Origin: Cryptomeria japonica
Lineage: Eukaryota; Streptophyta; Pinopsida; Cupressales; Cupressaceae
DNA: 64,000 nt
Reading direction: 5' to 3'
Assembly (NCBI RefSeq): GCF_030272615.1
Contig: NC_081415.1
Coordinates: 102,914,796 to 102,978,795 of the forward strand
A model generated the notes under the pieces. It saw nothing but the letters and a program-made list of their open reading frames with translations. It ran no database searches and was not told the origin of the DNA. Shown one piece after another: positions 36,014 to 47,700 of the stretch. Both the position numbers and the translations under genes were made by a program. The stretch's first letter is position 1. The number at the start of each line of letters is the position of its first letter.

Positions 36014-36786
36014 AAAAGCACAAAAGACACCCCCCCAAATTCACTCAATCAAAGTACCCCCCCAAAAATGATGATTTTGGCACTTTATATCTAGTGCGTG
36101 TACAATAGGCCACTTGTAAACAATGACAAGGTGGACTTCTGATTTTGTTTTACAACTGCCCCAATAGGCTAAGAACTACAAAGCAAAAGATCAGAAAGAT
36201 AGATCTATGCAATACAAATGCCAAATTGGCCAAATAAGACCATACGATGAAAGTACAATTTCTACCCACAATTGCTACAAACTAATAGCATATTCTGAGA
36301 GTAGACAAAAAATAACGCACTTTCAAAAAAAATGGCACCTAAAAAGGAGTTCGTATGAGCCCGAACGAAGCCCCCAAAGTGGTAAAAATCAAGATTTCAT
36401 GATTTCTGAAAAACTTGTATTCGCGAAATAGAATACTCCTGCACCATTGTACAGATCATGAAATTCTACCCCAATACAAAAAAAATTGCTCAAAAAAAGG
36501 AGTTTAGATGAGTGAGATATCGCTATTTGCAAATCGCTTGCAAAATTATAATTTTTGGAAAATTTCCGTTGCGGCTTCAAACTTCAAATGCCTCTAGATT
36601 TGGCCTCCGAAGTCCGATTTGGATGAAACAAAAGACAAAACTGACTTTCTTGGACCTCCTCAATCTAATGGTAACCTTAGATTTGATCCATCAAGCTTCA
36701 ATAATAACCTTCAATAGAAAGATCCAAAATGCAAACCCCAAATAGCATCAAATTTCTCTCAATTAGCAAACCAATGATACTCTTAT
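36014..36786 (-). other. Element D 5' leader
   Basis: No gene is seen. C-runs at 36028-36034 and 36057-36063 are the only notable feature. Confidence 0.6.
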
Positions 36787-36799
36787 GGCTCTGATACCA
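36787..36799 (-). other. Element D primer binding site
   Basis: TGGTATCAGAGCC on the minus strand, directly abutting the 5' LTR; an exact match to the initiator Met tRNA complement. Confidence 0.9.
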
Positions 36800-37267
36800 T
36801 GTGAGATTTTGCCAAGATCAAGAGGCAATGGAAAGCAGAAATAAGAGAGAACAAAATAGATGATAGAAATAAACTGTATTCTATCAAGATGAAAAATATG
36901 ATCAACTGGATCATTAAGCATTCCATTTCATACAATGTAGATGAGCCTGCTTATATAGGCAAGGCTTATGGATATGTGAGCACACAAACATGACATGTGG
37001 CTCAATAAGAAACAAGGGTAGGTAGGAAATAGGTGTGGGTAGGTAGGAGAAACAATATAATAGTCCACATGAGGTGGATCACCCACTGAATGTGGAGTGT
37101 AACAACAAGATCAACACCATAAAATGTGGAAATTCTCCAACACACACTATCCCCATGTGGCACAAACACCCAAGTGTCTCATACCCAAACTACTATGAAA
37201 TGTGTTCCCTAAGTAAACTTAATTAAAGTGTAATAATATCCTAGATGAATAATTATTTACACCAACA
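36800..37267 (-). repeat. Element D 5' LTR
   Basis: 468 bp, matching 33018-33485 with few differences. It carries a TATA box at 36957-36950. Confidence 0.92.
36950..36957 (-). promoter_or_regulatory. TATA box in the element D 5' LTR
   Basis: TATATAAG within GCCTATATAAGCAGGCTCATC on the minus strand, conserved in both LTRs of D. Confidence 0.65.
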
Positions 37268-37984
37268 TTATTACATATCATACATTTTCAAGATACATCT
37301 CACACTATTATTGCACATCATAAATTTTCAAGATACATCTCACATTATCAATACGATTCACCATTCAAAATTATATCATTATCACAATGCATCCCATACA
37401 TGAGCATATCATACCAACAACATGTAGCATCATAGATTGCATTATCCAAAACACACAAAAGCACAAAATAGGTTAAAAACATCTCCATTCATAAAATTTA
37501 ACCATCATTTGCATATCATCTTCTAAACATATAGTTTGTTACAATCATTATATAAGCATATAGATCATAAAATTAAAAACACACACATCACATCATCTGC
37601 ATAAACATCTACACAAGTCATCTAGATCAAAAGAATATCATATAGCTCATTGAAATCAAAATAACCAAATCCATTACATCTCACCTCATATAGGTATGAC
37701 CACATGTTGATCCAAAGCAAAAATCAATGATGTAAGACATAAACATATCGTTAGTGAAGAAATAAAATGACCAAAGTCTCTAGATAACATATCAATAGCA
37801 ATGCCCATCAAATCAACAAATGTTAGTATCACAAATAAATGAACATCAATAATCATTGAACATCCATGAGCGTCATCAAAGTATCATATCAATGAAACCA
37901 TCCACAACGTATCATATCAAGAGGTCAGAAAAATACAAAGATGTGTATATATATCTATAAAGTACATTCGGGTACAAAATGCAG
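37268..37984 (+). other. Element C 3' region after D
   Basis: AT-rich, with a 37-40-bp tandem phrase ending CAAGATACATCTCACA repeated at 37268-37350 and continuing the copies left of D. The rest (37350-37984) has no gene that I can support. Confidence 0.5.
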
Positions 37985-40245
37985 CATCTGAGAACACATT
38001 CATGGGGTAGGATCAACCTGAATACCTATAGGACATGGTGGCCAAGAGCTCGAGCTACCCGCACCTGTACTATTGCTAGGAGAATCCACAAACTCCTCAT
38101 TTCCCCTCGGTCTCTGAGAACCCCCAAGCTGAGAGTTGGTACCATAGGTAGGAGAATGTCAGCTTAGTGGTATAGCCTGAAAATACAGTCTTGTAGTACT
38201 CTATCGGCCTTGTATACTTAATGCGACTTTGGATGGTGTCCCTTGTAACACTCTATGCAGCTTCCTGTTGTAATGATCACACTGTCTCCTCTATGTGGTC
38301 TCGTTGCTCTATCTTTGAATCTCTCTTTGACTGAGCAGTATCCTGCTCTAGTGACATTGTCACCACCTGTCTTTGCAGTTGTGCAACCTGTGCTTGGGCT
38401 TGTGTGAGCTGACCCTATACCCTATGCAACAAGCCCTATAATTCTGCTATATGTGCCTACTACTGATGAGGAGGAACTCTAATATGCAAACCCTCTGGTT
38501 GTGGATCTTGTATACCAACTTGTCAAGGGGCAGGAGGGGGCATATCAATCCTCCTTTGTCGGGCCATTGGTTTTACATCCTCCTCCTTCAACTCCTCCTC
38601 CATTGCTACTCCTACCAATCCCATCAATCCCACTCCTCCACCAACCTCCTTAGAATCAGTCTCCTCATCAGAAGAATCATCACTCTCCTCCTCAGATCCG
38701 TCACCGCCTGACCCCTCCTCAACCTCCATGGTAGTAATATCCTCCACCTACATCGACCCCCCCATCCAACACCAATCCTCCATCCTCCTCCTCTATCTGT
38801 CACTCCTTCTCCACCACCTCCCTCATCTGCTCTGATGCCCAAAATGAGAATCGACCTCGAAAGGGCCACAGGCCAAAAGTGGGATGAGAGATGAAAAAAT
38901 GGGACCCGAGGACCAAAATTGGGTTCCCAGGTTGAAGAAAGGGCAACTAGACAAGAAATAGGCTCTCCTCCTCCTCTACCCCTCACTCCTCCTCCACCAC
39001 CTCCATCATCTCCTCCTCCTCCCCCGTCACCACTTGCTCCCTGACCATGTCCAATTGCACCACCTCTCCCACCCCTCCTACCTCTGCCCCGTCATCTCCT
39101 ACCACCTTGGTGACCTCCACCTCCACCCTAATAATAATCATCAACCTAATCCAGTGACAGAATCATCTCTACTGGCCTTGTCATTCAAGGAAACCTATGC
39201 ATCAAATAGTACTGCATATACTCCACAATCATCCTTGCATCAGCTATGTCCTCAAACATACTCCATACGTAAGAAGGAAAAGAATATAACTTAGCCTGGG
39301 CTATGGAAAAATCCAATGTGGATCCCCAATTTGTCCTCTCCTTGTGTACCCAATCATACATAGTCATCCCTAATGGTATCGACTGCATGCACCCAAACTG
39401 TTGGTAAACTCAAGGAAGAATGAACTGCTCTACCACATACAGGGTGCGACCCAAAAGGAATCTACTCATAAATAAGTGGGGTACCTCAAAAGAATCCTCT
39501 AGCCATGTCTCACATAATCGATCAGGTCTACACATTACTGCATCCATATCATCTAGAGTCTGCCTTCAATACTCTAACTTCCCGAGTATCGACTGGGAAT
39601 CAACCTGGCTGTACGTCATAACAAACGGTGCCCCTGCTGGCCTGAACCTCAGACCAAGTGGATGGGTCATGGCTATGTGCTCCCATTCCCAAATCTGTAG
39701 TAGAGTGCATCCAAAATCTAGGCTAGCCACATCATCATAAACCACCTAGTGAAGCTCATAGTATAGATGGGCAAGCAAAAAAATACCCCATGCATATCGT
39801 GTGCGTGCTTGCACCATCTTTCGGAGAACTCGGCCCCATCCAACTAATAACCCATGCGACCTCATGTCCAAAACAGGAAGGTGCCAATCAAACCTGCCAA
39901 AACTGAAGCGAGTGGGGCATAGCTATCTACCATGTCCTACCACGCCATTGAATAACCTACAATGTGGGATCGCCAAAAACCTCCCACAGACAATCGATCC
40001 TATGGGCCTCCTCCACATCATACTCCAAAAGCTCACTTGTGTTTGGAATCCACAGAATCTGATAGACATCCTTCGACGTCGCTGTGATCTCACCCGTCGA
40101 CAAATGGAAGGTGTTATGCTCGCTATGCCATCTCTCGGCCAACGTGGTGAGTACTGCCCTATTCTTCTGATAAGGCGTAATGTGCAATACATGGATGAGA
40201 CCGCAAGCCTGTATGACTTCCAAATCATCAGCACTCAATCAATCT
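37985..40245 (-). pseudogene. Antisense ORF of element C: plant mobile domain protein, decayed
   Basis: Read on the minus strand, the frame 40238-39957 has LTTLAERWHSEHNTFHL followed by STGEITATSKDVYQIL and WIP, the hallmark of the plant mobile domain (PMD). More PMD sequence follows in another frame near 39790-39640 (GIFLLAHLYYELHEVV, LLQIWEWEHIAM). A broken middle (39390-38990) leads to an acidic Ser/Glu/Asp stretch at 38747-38523 and a Gln-rich coiled coil near 38430-38290 (QLTQAQAQVAQLQRQVV). Two TAG codons in the coiled coil stand where Gln is expected. The gene runs opposite to pol and lies between pol and the 3' LTR, where Tat-group elements are known to carry antisense ORFs. Its role in those elements is not established. 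Confidence 0.75.
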
Positions 40246-40299
40246 CTCATCACAAACATCTTCAAGAATTTTTCCCGAAGGACTTCTCGATGGACTTAT

Positions 40300-40790
40300 A
40301 TCAATACATGGATATCATCTTATCGGTTACATTTATTCTAAACAATCAAGTGATGACAGACACACAATCAACCAAAGCCTATTTAAATCAATCAATCAAC
40401 AAGCTTCCTATCAAGACTCATATCGAAAAATCAAGTACCATCTCAATGACCCAGTTCCATATCAATGATCAATTTAAAAAACCAACCAATCGAGTTTCAT
40501 TCAGTCCAGAGTCATATCGCAAATCAATCAAACAATTAGAATCAAGACCCATATCGAATCAGGACCCATATCGAAATCAGACCCTTATCCAAAAACAATT
40601 GACTCATATCAAATCAAGACCCATAACGACAAGTTGACCCATATCAAATAAACAACAAGTTGACCCATAATGAAAAATTGACCCATAATGAAAAATGACT
40701 CATAATGATAGCAAGACCCATATCAAAATCAGACCCATATCGCAAATAGACTCATAACGACTTTGACCAAAATTGATCTAGACCAAAAAT
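40300..40790. repeat. Imperfect ~17-bp array with GACCCATATC core
   Basis: From about 40540 to 40770 the phrase GACCCATATCGAAATCA and variants (GACCCATAATGAAAAATT) recur more than ten times. Sequence from 40300 to 40540 looks like older, more diverged copies. The plus-strand open frame over it (39801-40637) partly overlaps the PMD gene and is not supported. Confidence 0.7.
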
Positions 40791-40962
40791 CAAACTGATA
40801 CAATAGACTCATATGACAAACATCAATTAAACAACCAAAATCAACACCTTCAATCCAAACTGACCCTTTGATAGAGTGTAAAACTTCATAACGAATCTAA
40901 AAATCAAAATTACACATGTGAAAAAAAATTCACAAATAAAAAATTTCCTCACTGTCTCATAT

Positions 40963-41248
40963 GCGCTAAAGCAGTTATCAAATGCACAATTTCATATGCA
41001 CTATAAGATTCATCATATGCACTAGAAAACACATCATATGAGCTATACTATTCTTCATATGTGCTATACTGTTCTTCATATGCGCTATATTGTTCTTCAT
41101 ATGAGTTGTTCTAACAATTATATGTGCTATTCTACAAATCATATGTGCAAAAATAAACATCATATATGCAAAAAGAAAAGTCAAATGTGCCATGACAATT
41201 GTTAAATGTGCAAAAATAACAATCGCATGCACTAAAAGAAAAATTATA
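40963..41248. repeat. 21-bp minisatellite with GCGCTA core
   Basis: About thirteen units, most exactly 21 bp, such as GCGCTATATTGTTCTTCATAT and GAGCTATACTATTCTTCATAT; one unit has lost 7 bp. Because 21 is a multiple of three, the minus strand stays open for 91 codons and encodes seven-residue repeats of the type IAHMKNS. It lies upstream of the antisense PMD gene in that gene's orientation. Confidence 0.85.
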
Positions 41249-41249
41249 T

Positions 41250-42059
41250 CCACAAAACCAAAGCGAAACTTCCAAATAGCACGAAATACCCTAACTAGCC
41301 CGAAAAATTCAAAAATTTACCAAAAACGCCTAAAATCTAAGCTAAAAATTTACAAAGCGGGTTAGAAAATTGAACTCACCGGTGGGCCATACGTTGGTGG
41401 CCTCTCAAATTGGAAAACTCACTCAAAATGATGACAGTGATAGGGGGTTCCATCTCCTCTCTCCCCTCCAAGCTCTAGTGCTCCAAAGACACGTGTGCAA
41501 ATAATGTGGAAATGGGCCCTTGGAGGCTTATATAGCCCATGCTGATGCAGGTGGCTATGGTGCCTCAGTAGATGTGTGGGGAATGTACGTGCTATCCCCA
41601 CATAGTCCTAACCCCATTTTACATATCCTTTTTAATAAAATCTATTAGGCGATAAATTTTATATTTTTTAAGAAAAAAAAAATTTGAAAATCCAAAAAAA
41701 TCAAATTTAAAAAAAAAATCAATTTTTTTTCACAAAACTCAAAAAAAAAATGTTTTAATTAAAAAATTGCAAACAATTGAAAAATCACAAACATCTTAAA
41801 ATTGTCGTACTTCGTGCTACTCCCTTGAAAAATGCAATTTTTCTCAATTTATCGCCCGAGGGGGCATATCATCATTATCATATCAACATTTCCATATTGA
41901 CATTATCATCATTTTCATATCGATCGATCAATTTCATAGTAGTGTTTCATATCAATAATCAATTTTCATATCCAGGGAATCAAATCGACGACTTTGGCAA
42001 CATCATATTGACAAATTAAGTATTTTTCTTTGAATCAACATGTGGTAACACGTCGACTC
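41250..42059 (+). other. Element C 3' non-coding region before the polypurine tract
   Basis: AT-rich with A- and T-runs around 41650-41790. No gene is supported. The minus-strand frame 41419-41601 has no known motif. Confidence 0.5.
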
Positions 42060-42073
42060 AAAGAGGGGCAAAA
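42060..42073 (+). promoter_or_regulatory. Element C polypurine tract
   Basis: AAAGAGGGGCAAAA directly before TGTAGACACC, the start of the 3' LTR; this fixes the plus orientation of C. Confidence 0.85.
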
Positions 42074-43500
42074 TGTAGACACCTAAAACTTGCACAACTA
42101 ATTAAATGAATTTTATTCATCCTATCGACCATCCCTGTCCATCCAGGAGTAAGGCCCTACTCTGAGGAAGTTCTATATATAAAAACCCCACCACCCAAAA
42201 TATGAATTCAGATGAATTTAATCATAATTTATTTGTCTATTAATTAGACTAAGGTTTAGTTATTATCCCTGTCAGCCTATTAATCAAATTAAACACTTTA
42301 TTAAAATCCATTTCTTCTAGCCTAACCTATTAAATAAACTAAGGTTTGATTAAATCCCTTCTAGCCATTTAATTGAATAAATCACTTTATTTAATTAATT
42401 CCCGTTTCTTCCGTTTAATTAAATTGACCCTTGCATATAAATAAATCAATTTTATTTATAAAAATCTCCCTCACTTGCATTTGTGCAAGTTGCATCTATT
42501 TTAGTTAAAATAAAACATTTTATTTTAATTAAAATTTTATTTCTTCCACTTTCCCTCTCCTAACAAATCCACTTGCATGATTTATCTTCTTCTAGAGCCT
42601 TCTAGATTCATCTAATCCTAATCAATTAGTCTTAACCCACTTAATCATATCCTTTCCCCAAATTTGAGGAGGTCACTTCTCAAATTTGGAAGAAAGTCTT
42701 TTGAATGAATTAAAGACTTCATTTGTCCAACAAAGTTCCCCAAATTTGGAAAATATTCTTACAAATTTGTCCCCCATTAATGGCTAACTCAACCTTACCT
42801 CCTAAGGTAACCACCATCTTCTCTCAAGCCCTCTCAAGGTGACATTTATCAACTTGGGATTGGATTGAATCCCTCACATGGATTTATAACTTTCAATCCT
42901 ATCCCTTGTTGAGATTATTCAATCTCAACCATCCATTCCTCTATTTTTCCTATAAATAGAGCCCATTCCTTCTTAAAAAGAAAAAAGTCTTTTGTGCATC
43001 TAAATTATAGTCACATTGCAAGTTAAGGAGTTCTCTTTGTCACATTCAAGCATCAAGCATCCATATCCTAGCATTTTAGTTTCATTTAGCTTAGATGCAT
43101 ATCTTTTCTTAGTTTAATTAACTCATCTAGCATCATCTTAGATTTCAATTTGGAACTCATCTAAATCTTAATCATCTAGTTTTGTATTTCATCTTTGTCA
43201 TCTCATCTTAGCATATCACTAGGATCTTAGTTGCATTCCATTTAGATCTCAGAATCATACATATCCTAAATCTCATTCTCTACATTGTCATCTAAGAGAA
43301 CAAGTGCTCTTCCAAGTGAGGGCCACCTTGAATCTTGAGGATCTTTAGAGATAGAGGAACATGGAACATGCTTAGAGTTTGGTTTTTCAAAGCTAGCTTT
43401 TTGGTTTTGAATTTTGGATTTCTAACCTCTAACATAATGTTTCATGTGTATGTTTGAGATTGTTTTTCTCCTCTTGCAGGTTGATACCGCATTCCAGGCA
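42074..43500 (+). repeat. Element C 3' LTR
   Basis: 1427 bp, starting TGTAGACACCTAAAACTTGC and ending TTCCAGGCA. It follows a polypurine tract. The right end is inferred from the CA end and from its likeness to the ...GGCA end of the related LTR at 2166-3556. The flanking five bases are TACAG, but there is no left flank to compare. Confidence 0.75.
42951..42958 (+). promoter_or_regulatory. TATA box in the element C 3' LTR
   Basis: TATAAATA in CCTATAAATAGAGCCCATT, shared with the inverted related LTR (2637-2630). Confidence 0.65.
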
Positions 43501-44120
43501 TACAGAATGAAATATAAGTATGCAATAAGAATGATTAACTTGAAGAAAATACAATACACAAATAGAATATAAACAAGATACTATATTGACATATATGCAA
43601 TATATGAATCATTTTAAATACAATGTAATGAAGAATGGGATACAAATAGTAAACATACTATGTAATGTATACAAATATAAGTCATTAAAAAATAAGTGAA
43701 CAAAAATGCTCAATATAGATTACACAATGCATAAGGTGTACAAGATTGCTTAGATTGTGAAATGTACCAGATAAGATTTTGTAATAGGAAAACCTAACTT
43801 AACATTCTACACCATATTATCCTCCTTTAAGATCGAGTATTGGCCTACATGTATCAACCCTCAAAATGGGAGTATGAAGTTATGTCTAAACATAAAGCTT
43901 AAGAAATTTATTCCTAGAAAGAGCCTTGGTAAGTATGTCAGATGACCATTCAATAATTATTTGGTGTAGTGCATATGAATATTCATATGTTGTTTGTATA
44001 TTCATGGTGAACTAGATCAAATCTAGTCTAAATTACATTCAATCTATAGTTATGAAAAACTAGTTTGTAAAATACAATGCCATATGGGATAACATGTTGC
44101 CTCCTCCATGTTCTAGTTTA
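43501..44120 (-). mobile_element. Remnant of a copia 3' end: RNase H tail, polypurine tract and truncated LTR
   Basis: On the minus strand near 43960-43890 the sequence reads WSSDILTKALSRNKFLKL, matching the ADIFTKAL end of copia RNase H. Downstream is a purine run (TTAAAGGAGGATAAT, 43837-43823) and then TGGTGTAGAATG, which would start an LTR at about 43820. The LTR would be cut off at 43501 by the end of element C. Only a small part is recognisable, so family and limits are uncertain. Confidence 0.45.
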
Positions 44121-44329
44121 AGTATGATGCAGGGCAACAAAATCTAGTTTCTATAGAAAAGTTGAAGTATGTTTTGTTGATTGATCTAGTTAGGGCCTAG
44201 AATTTATCTTTATCTAGACCATTCCCTACATAATATGTTGAGGTGTACGTGTAAGTGCACAAAGATGGTGTGTAGAAAAGTGGACACACCTAAAAAAATT
44301 GAAAAAACAGCCACCACATTCACGGTACT

Positions 44330-44500
44330 TAAAATTCAAATCACCCTGTACACGCTAAGGTTTGTTGTCCCTGAGCCTAAAGGGAAAAAAATTTGTACGA
44401 GGTTCCTTTAGAAAAATGTCCGCATACGTGGTTCTTTAGGACTTAGAACCCACTCCACGGTTTTAAGCCCTAAAGGACTGTGTACGCGATACCTATCAAA
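44330..44500 (+). repeat. Left inward-facing subterminal repeats of F
   Basis: Degenerate units with TTGTACGAGGTTCCTTTAG, CGCATACGTGGTTCTTTAGG and GTGTACGCGATACC. They match the orientation and wording of the array at the right side when that is read on the minus strand. Confidence 0.5.
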
Positions 44501-44729
44501 AATTTTTTTTTTTGGCCGACCGTGTTTTATTTTTCACACGGCTGTGAGTTGAGAATTTGGATTTTTTTCACTAAACCCCACATAGGCTCACTCTTTTCTC
44601 ACGCAAATGCCATAGACCAAGGTTAGTTTTTCTTTTGCATTTATTCAATTTTTTTAATGTTTTGAATTTAAATTTGTTTATTTTGATGAGGTTTTTATAT
44701 GTTTTGTTACACAAACCAGATTTTAAAAA

Positions 44730-47700
44730 TCCACAACAACAACAACAAGATGCACCTCTTCAAAACCCCCCAAAAAACCCACATAATACACCCCCAGCTC
44801 CTCCTTTTGACCGTACACTTGATACACATGAGCAATTGCTTCTAATTAGTTAGGGCAAAGCACAACTAAAATAAATAAACTTATTAATAAAGTGAAAACC
44901 TCTGAACTTGAGCATCATAAATCCTTCACCGCTAGCCTAGAAACATTAGCTAGTGGTGCCATTAGAGTTTCCACTTAAATTACAAAATGGGGAAACTATA
45001 GGGATAGGTGTCATAAATATTATGCTAGTGGGTTATCATATGAGGGAGTGAAAAACAAAAACATTAGTAAATAACAAATATGTGCCCTTTTGTTGATCCT
45101 AGAATTGGTGAGTTGTTACCTCTTAATGCAAAGAGGTTTCCCATACATTGGTGTACCATTGTGCAGATGAAGAATATTTTTCAGTAGAGGTGGTGGATAG
45201 TATTTGATGAACCACCTTGTAACAATTTGAGGTGCCATTGTATTTTTTGAGGAAAATGTATTGTGAGTTTTTCCTCAACAAGCTGCCTAATTATTTTGAC
45301 ATGAGAGAGTTTCATGGTAGAGGTGGCGGCTTTGCCCAAGATAGACTTGGATCCTGTAGGCGAGTAGCCCAAGAGAGTCATCACCCCCTAACACCCAAAC
45401 CCAAAGTGCATTTGACTATCCCAGTAGACCTGAAAGAGTCGATGAAGCTACAAAATCTTTAGGCGGCCATAATATTGATTGATGTGACCATCTAGCATGG
45501 GACATAGTTAGCACACCCTCTTGTACCAGATGATGAGCCATTAGTTGCTGCAAGTGGTGCTAGTGATCTCATTCAGCATGTGTGTGCCACTTGATCAGGG
45601 ATATGCATAGGGATGGATGACGAGGCCAATGTAGATGGATCCACATCCCATTTGTGCACGATTTATGGGATTAGATGTGAAACCTACATGACTGAGGATG
45701 TGGCACTAACAGATGAGTTGATGGACATGTTGTTTGGCAGTCAGCCATAGACACAGGTATGTTGATTTGAATTCATATCATTTTCTTTATCAGTCACTTA
45801 AAAATTAAATGAATTTTTATTTATAGATCAACTTAAATTGATACAAATAATAAGCATTTTAGGATGCAACAATGGTATTTGATATTCCTCCCATAGTTAC
45901 TGTAGTGACAACTTTGACGCCTGAGGTATAAATCTTGTAACATGTTAAAATAGAATAGTACGCTTTGAATCCAAAACAAATTACAAGATATATTAACTCT
46001 TTTTAATGCTTGACATTTTTTTGTTTGTAGGCATTGTCAGGGGACCAAATGTCCCGGATTGATGATGTCATGCTCTTAGCGATTGATTTTGGCCTACAAG
46101 GCTATACGGTATCATATTTTGTACACCTTATTTTATGTATTCTTTTGATGGAATATGCAAGTCATTTCATTTTAGATTTGTTGAATTATGTTTAATATTA
46201 TGTGTACTAATATCTCATGTTAATTTTGTTTTTTTTTGGTACCCCCTCTGTGTCTAGGCCTCATCCTTAGCAAAAGAAATCCTCGAGGATGCCTAAATGT
46301 GGGAAGAAGGTAATTGAACACATTTTTAGTTGTACAATTATTTGAAAATGTTGAAATTGTCTTAGTTGGGATTTGTAGATTGATTAGTGTGTTTTGTCTG
46401 TTTTACATGTACAATGGCCATTGAGATATGTAGATATGTTGAATGCACCTGATACGCTCGAGGATTGAGAGAGGGCAGAGGTATGTATCTCTACTTTATT
46501 TTCTTGATTTGATGATTATATGCACGTGTACATGTGAACTTATGATAAATTATAATCTTATCATTTTTTCATACATGAAATATCCATAGCCTCTTCATTA
46601 ATGGCAAGCCCTCCTCTGTGTACTGGAGAAGCATCTTAGGATCCAGTACACTTTTGTTTGATATAAATTACATTAATTATTTTTAACCACAATACTTATA
46701 ATTCTATTAATTGTATTTAGTCTTTGATCATTTTTCGTACAGGTAATAGCGACAACTACTCCCTCAATGGTGAGCCCTCCTCAGTCTATTGGAGAAGCAT
46801 CTCAAGCTTCGGTACACATTTGTTCTCTTTATCATAGATTTTTAGTGTTTTTGATGTATATATGTTAGTACATTGTATTAATTATACATTTAATCTACAA
46901 TAGCCCCATTCACGGTTCTGCCATAACTTCGAGCCTTTGAAGCTTGTGTTCAAGAAAACTCCTAAGATTGACAAGGAGCAGACAATGAAGACATTAGATC
47001 CGAGATCAACTGATGAGGTAATCTACATTTTAATTGTAAATAAATTATAGTTAAATGCATAGTTCTGATTAATATGAAAAATAGGTTTTAAGGACCCGAA
47101 ACCTTTAACATAGGATCATAAGATAGTTCAGCATAGAGCAACAAGACCAGCAATGAAACATCATACAAAATACTAGCAAGAAGGCCAGTGAACCAGACAA
47201 ACAACAAAGGAAAGGAACAACTAAGTGAAAAGACCAGATAAAATATCTAAACAACAAAAAACTACAAGGACTTAAGTAGATCAGCTGCCGTAGAAACCAA
47301 CAGGTCATAGTTTGCCAGCACAACTTTTAGTTCTTCAATTTACTTATTGGTCTTTGTCTCCTTCTTCTTGCCTCTGGTCCTCGTTATGGGTCCTTGCACC
47401 TCTCCCATACCTTCTTTGTCAGGTTCCAGCTCCAAGGAATCCTTCTTGTTCTCCAGCTTGCTGATAAGAATTTTGGTGTTGGTTGCCGAGGCCTTCAAAA
47501 TGTTAAGGCTTTGGTCAATAATGCTTTTGAGACAATTTTCAATTTTGTTGAATTTCTTGTCAATTTCCACCATTCTTTGGTCCATAGCATTGTCATTGGT
47601 TTTTATCTCTTCCAAGGCCTTCTCCACATTCTCAAATCTTAGGCTGAAGGCATCTCTGATCTCTTCGGCTCTGGCAACAGTTTTACTCAAGTCATCAACA

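Larger units (their letters stand above)
33018..37267 (-). mobile_element. Element D: non-autonomous copia-type element with gag and protease only
   Basis: Two LTRs of equal length (468 bp), starting TGTGAGATTTTGCC and ending ACACCAACA, enclose 3314 bp. A perfect primer binding site stands at the right LTR and a G-run polypurine tract at the left LTR. Flanks are TCATT and TTATT, a target duplication with one mismatch. The only long frame is gag followed by a protease motif; no integrase, RT or RNase H sequence is present. The LTRs look nearly identical by eye, so this is a young insertion compared with A and C. Confidence 0.92.
5731..43500 (+). mobile_element. Element C: Tat-lineage Ty3/gypsy retrotransposon, 5'-truncated, split by A and D
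   Basis: Reading left to right it carries an aspartic protease with LIDGGA, a reverse transcriptase with YVDD, a gypsy RNase H, a second archaeal-type RNase H, and an integrase. Past the two nested insertions come an antisense plant-mobile-domain ORF, short tandem arrays, a polypurine tract (AAAGAGGGGCAAAA) and a 3' LTR. Two RNase H domains and a long 3' region with an antisense ORF are known traits of the Tat group (Ogre/Retand relatives). No 5' LTR or gag is recognisable on the left, so the left boundary is simply the first recognisable coding sequence. Without A and D the visible part is about 13 kb. Continuity of the three pieces across A and D is supported by the CAAAG duplication at A and matching satellite-like sequence on both sides of D. 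Confidence 0.75.

Noticed and set aside
39801-40637. 278-codon plus-strand frame
   Set aside because: It overlaps the antisense PMD sequence and a 17-bp array; the opposite strand carries the recognisable domain.
40963-41248. CRISPR-like or similar spaced repeat
   Set aside because: Contiguous 21-bp units without unique spacers in plant DNA; it is a minisatellite.
2166-43500. LTRs 2166-3556 and 42074-43500 as the two ends of one element
   Set aside because: They are inverted relative to each other, and the left one has a primer binding site facing outward from C.
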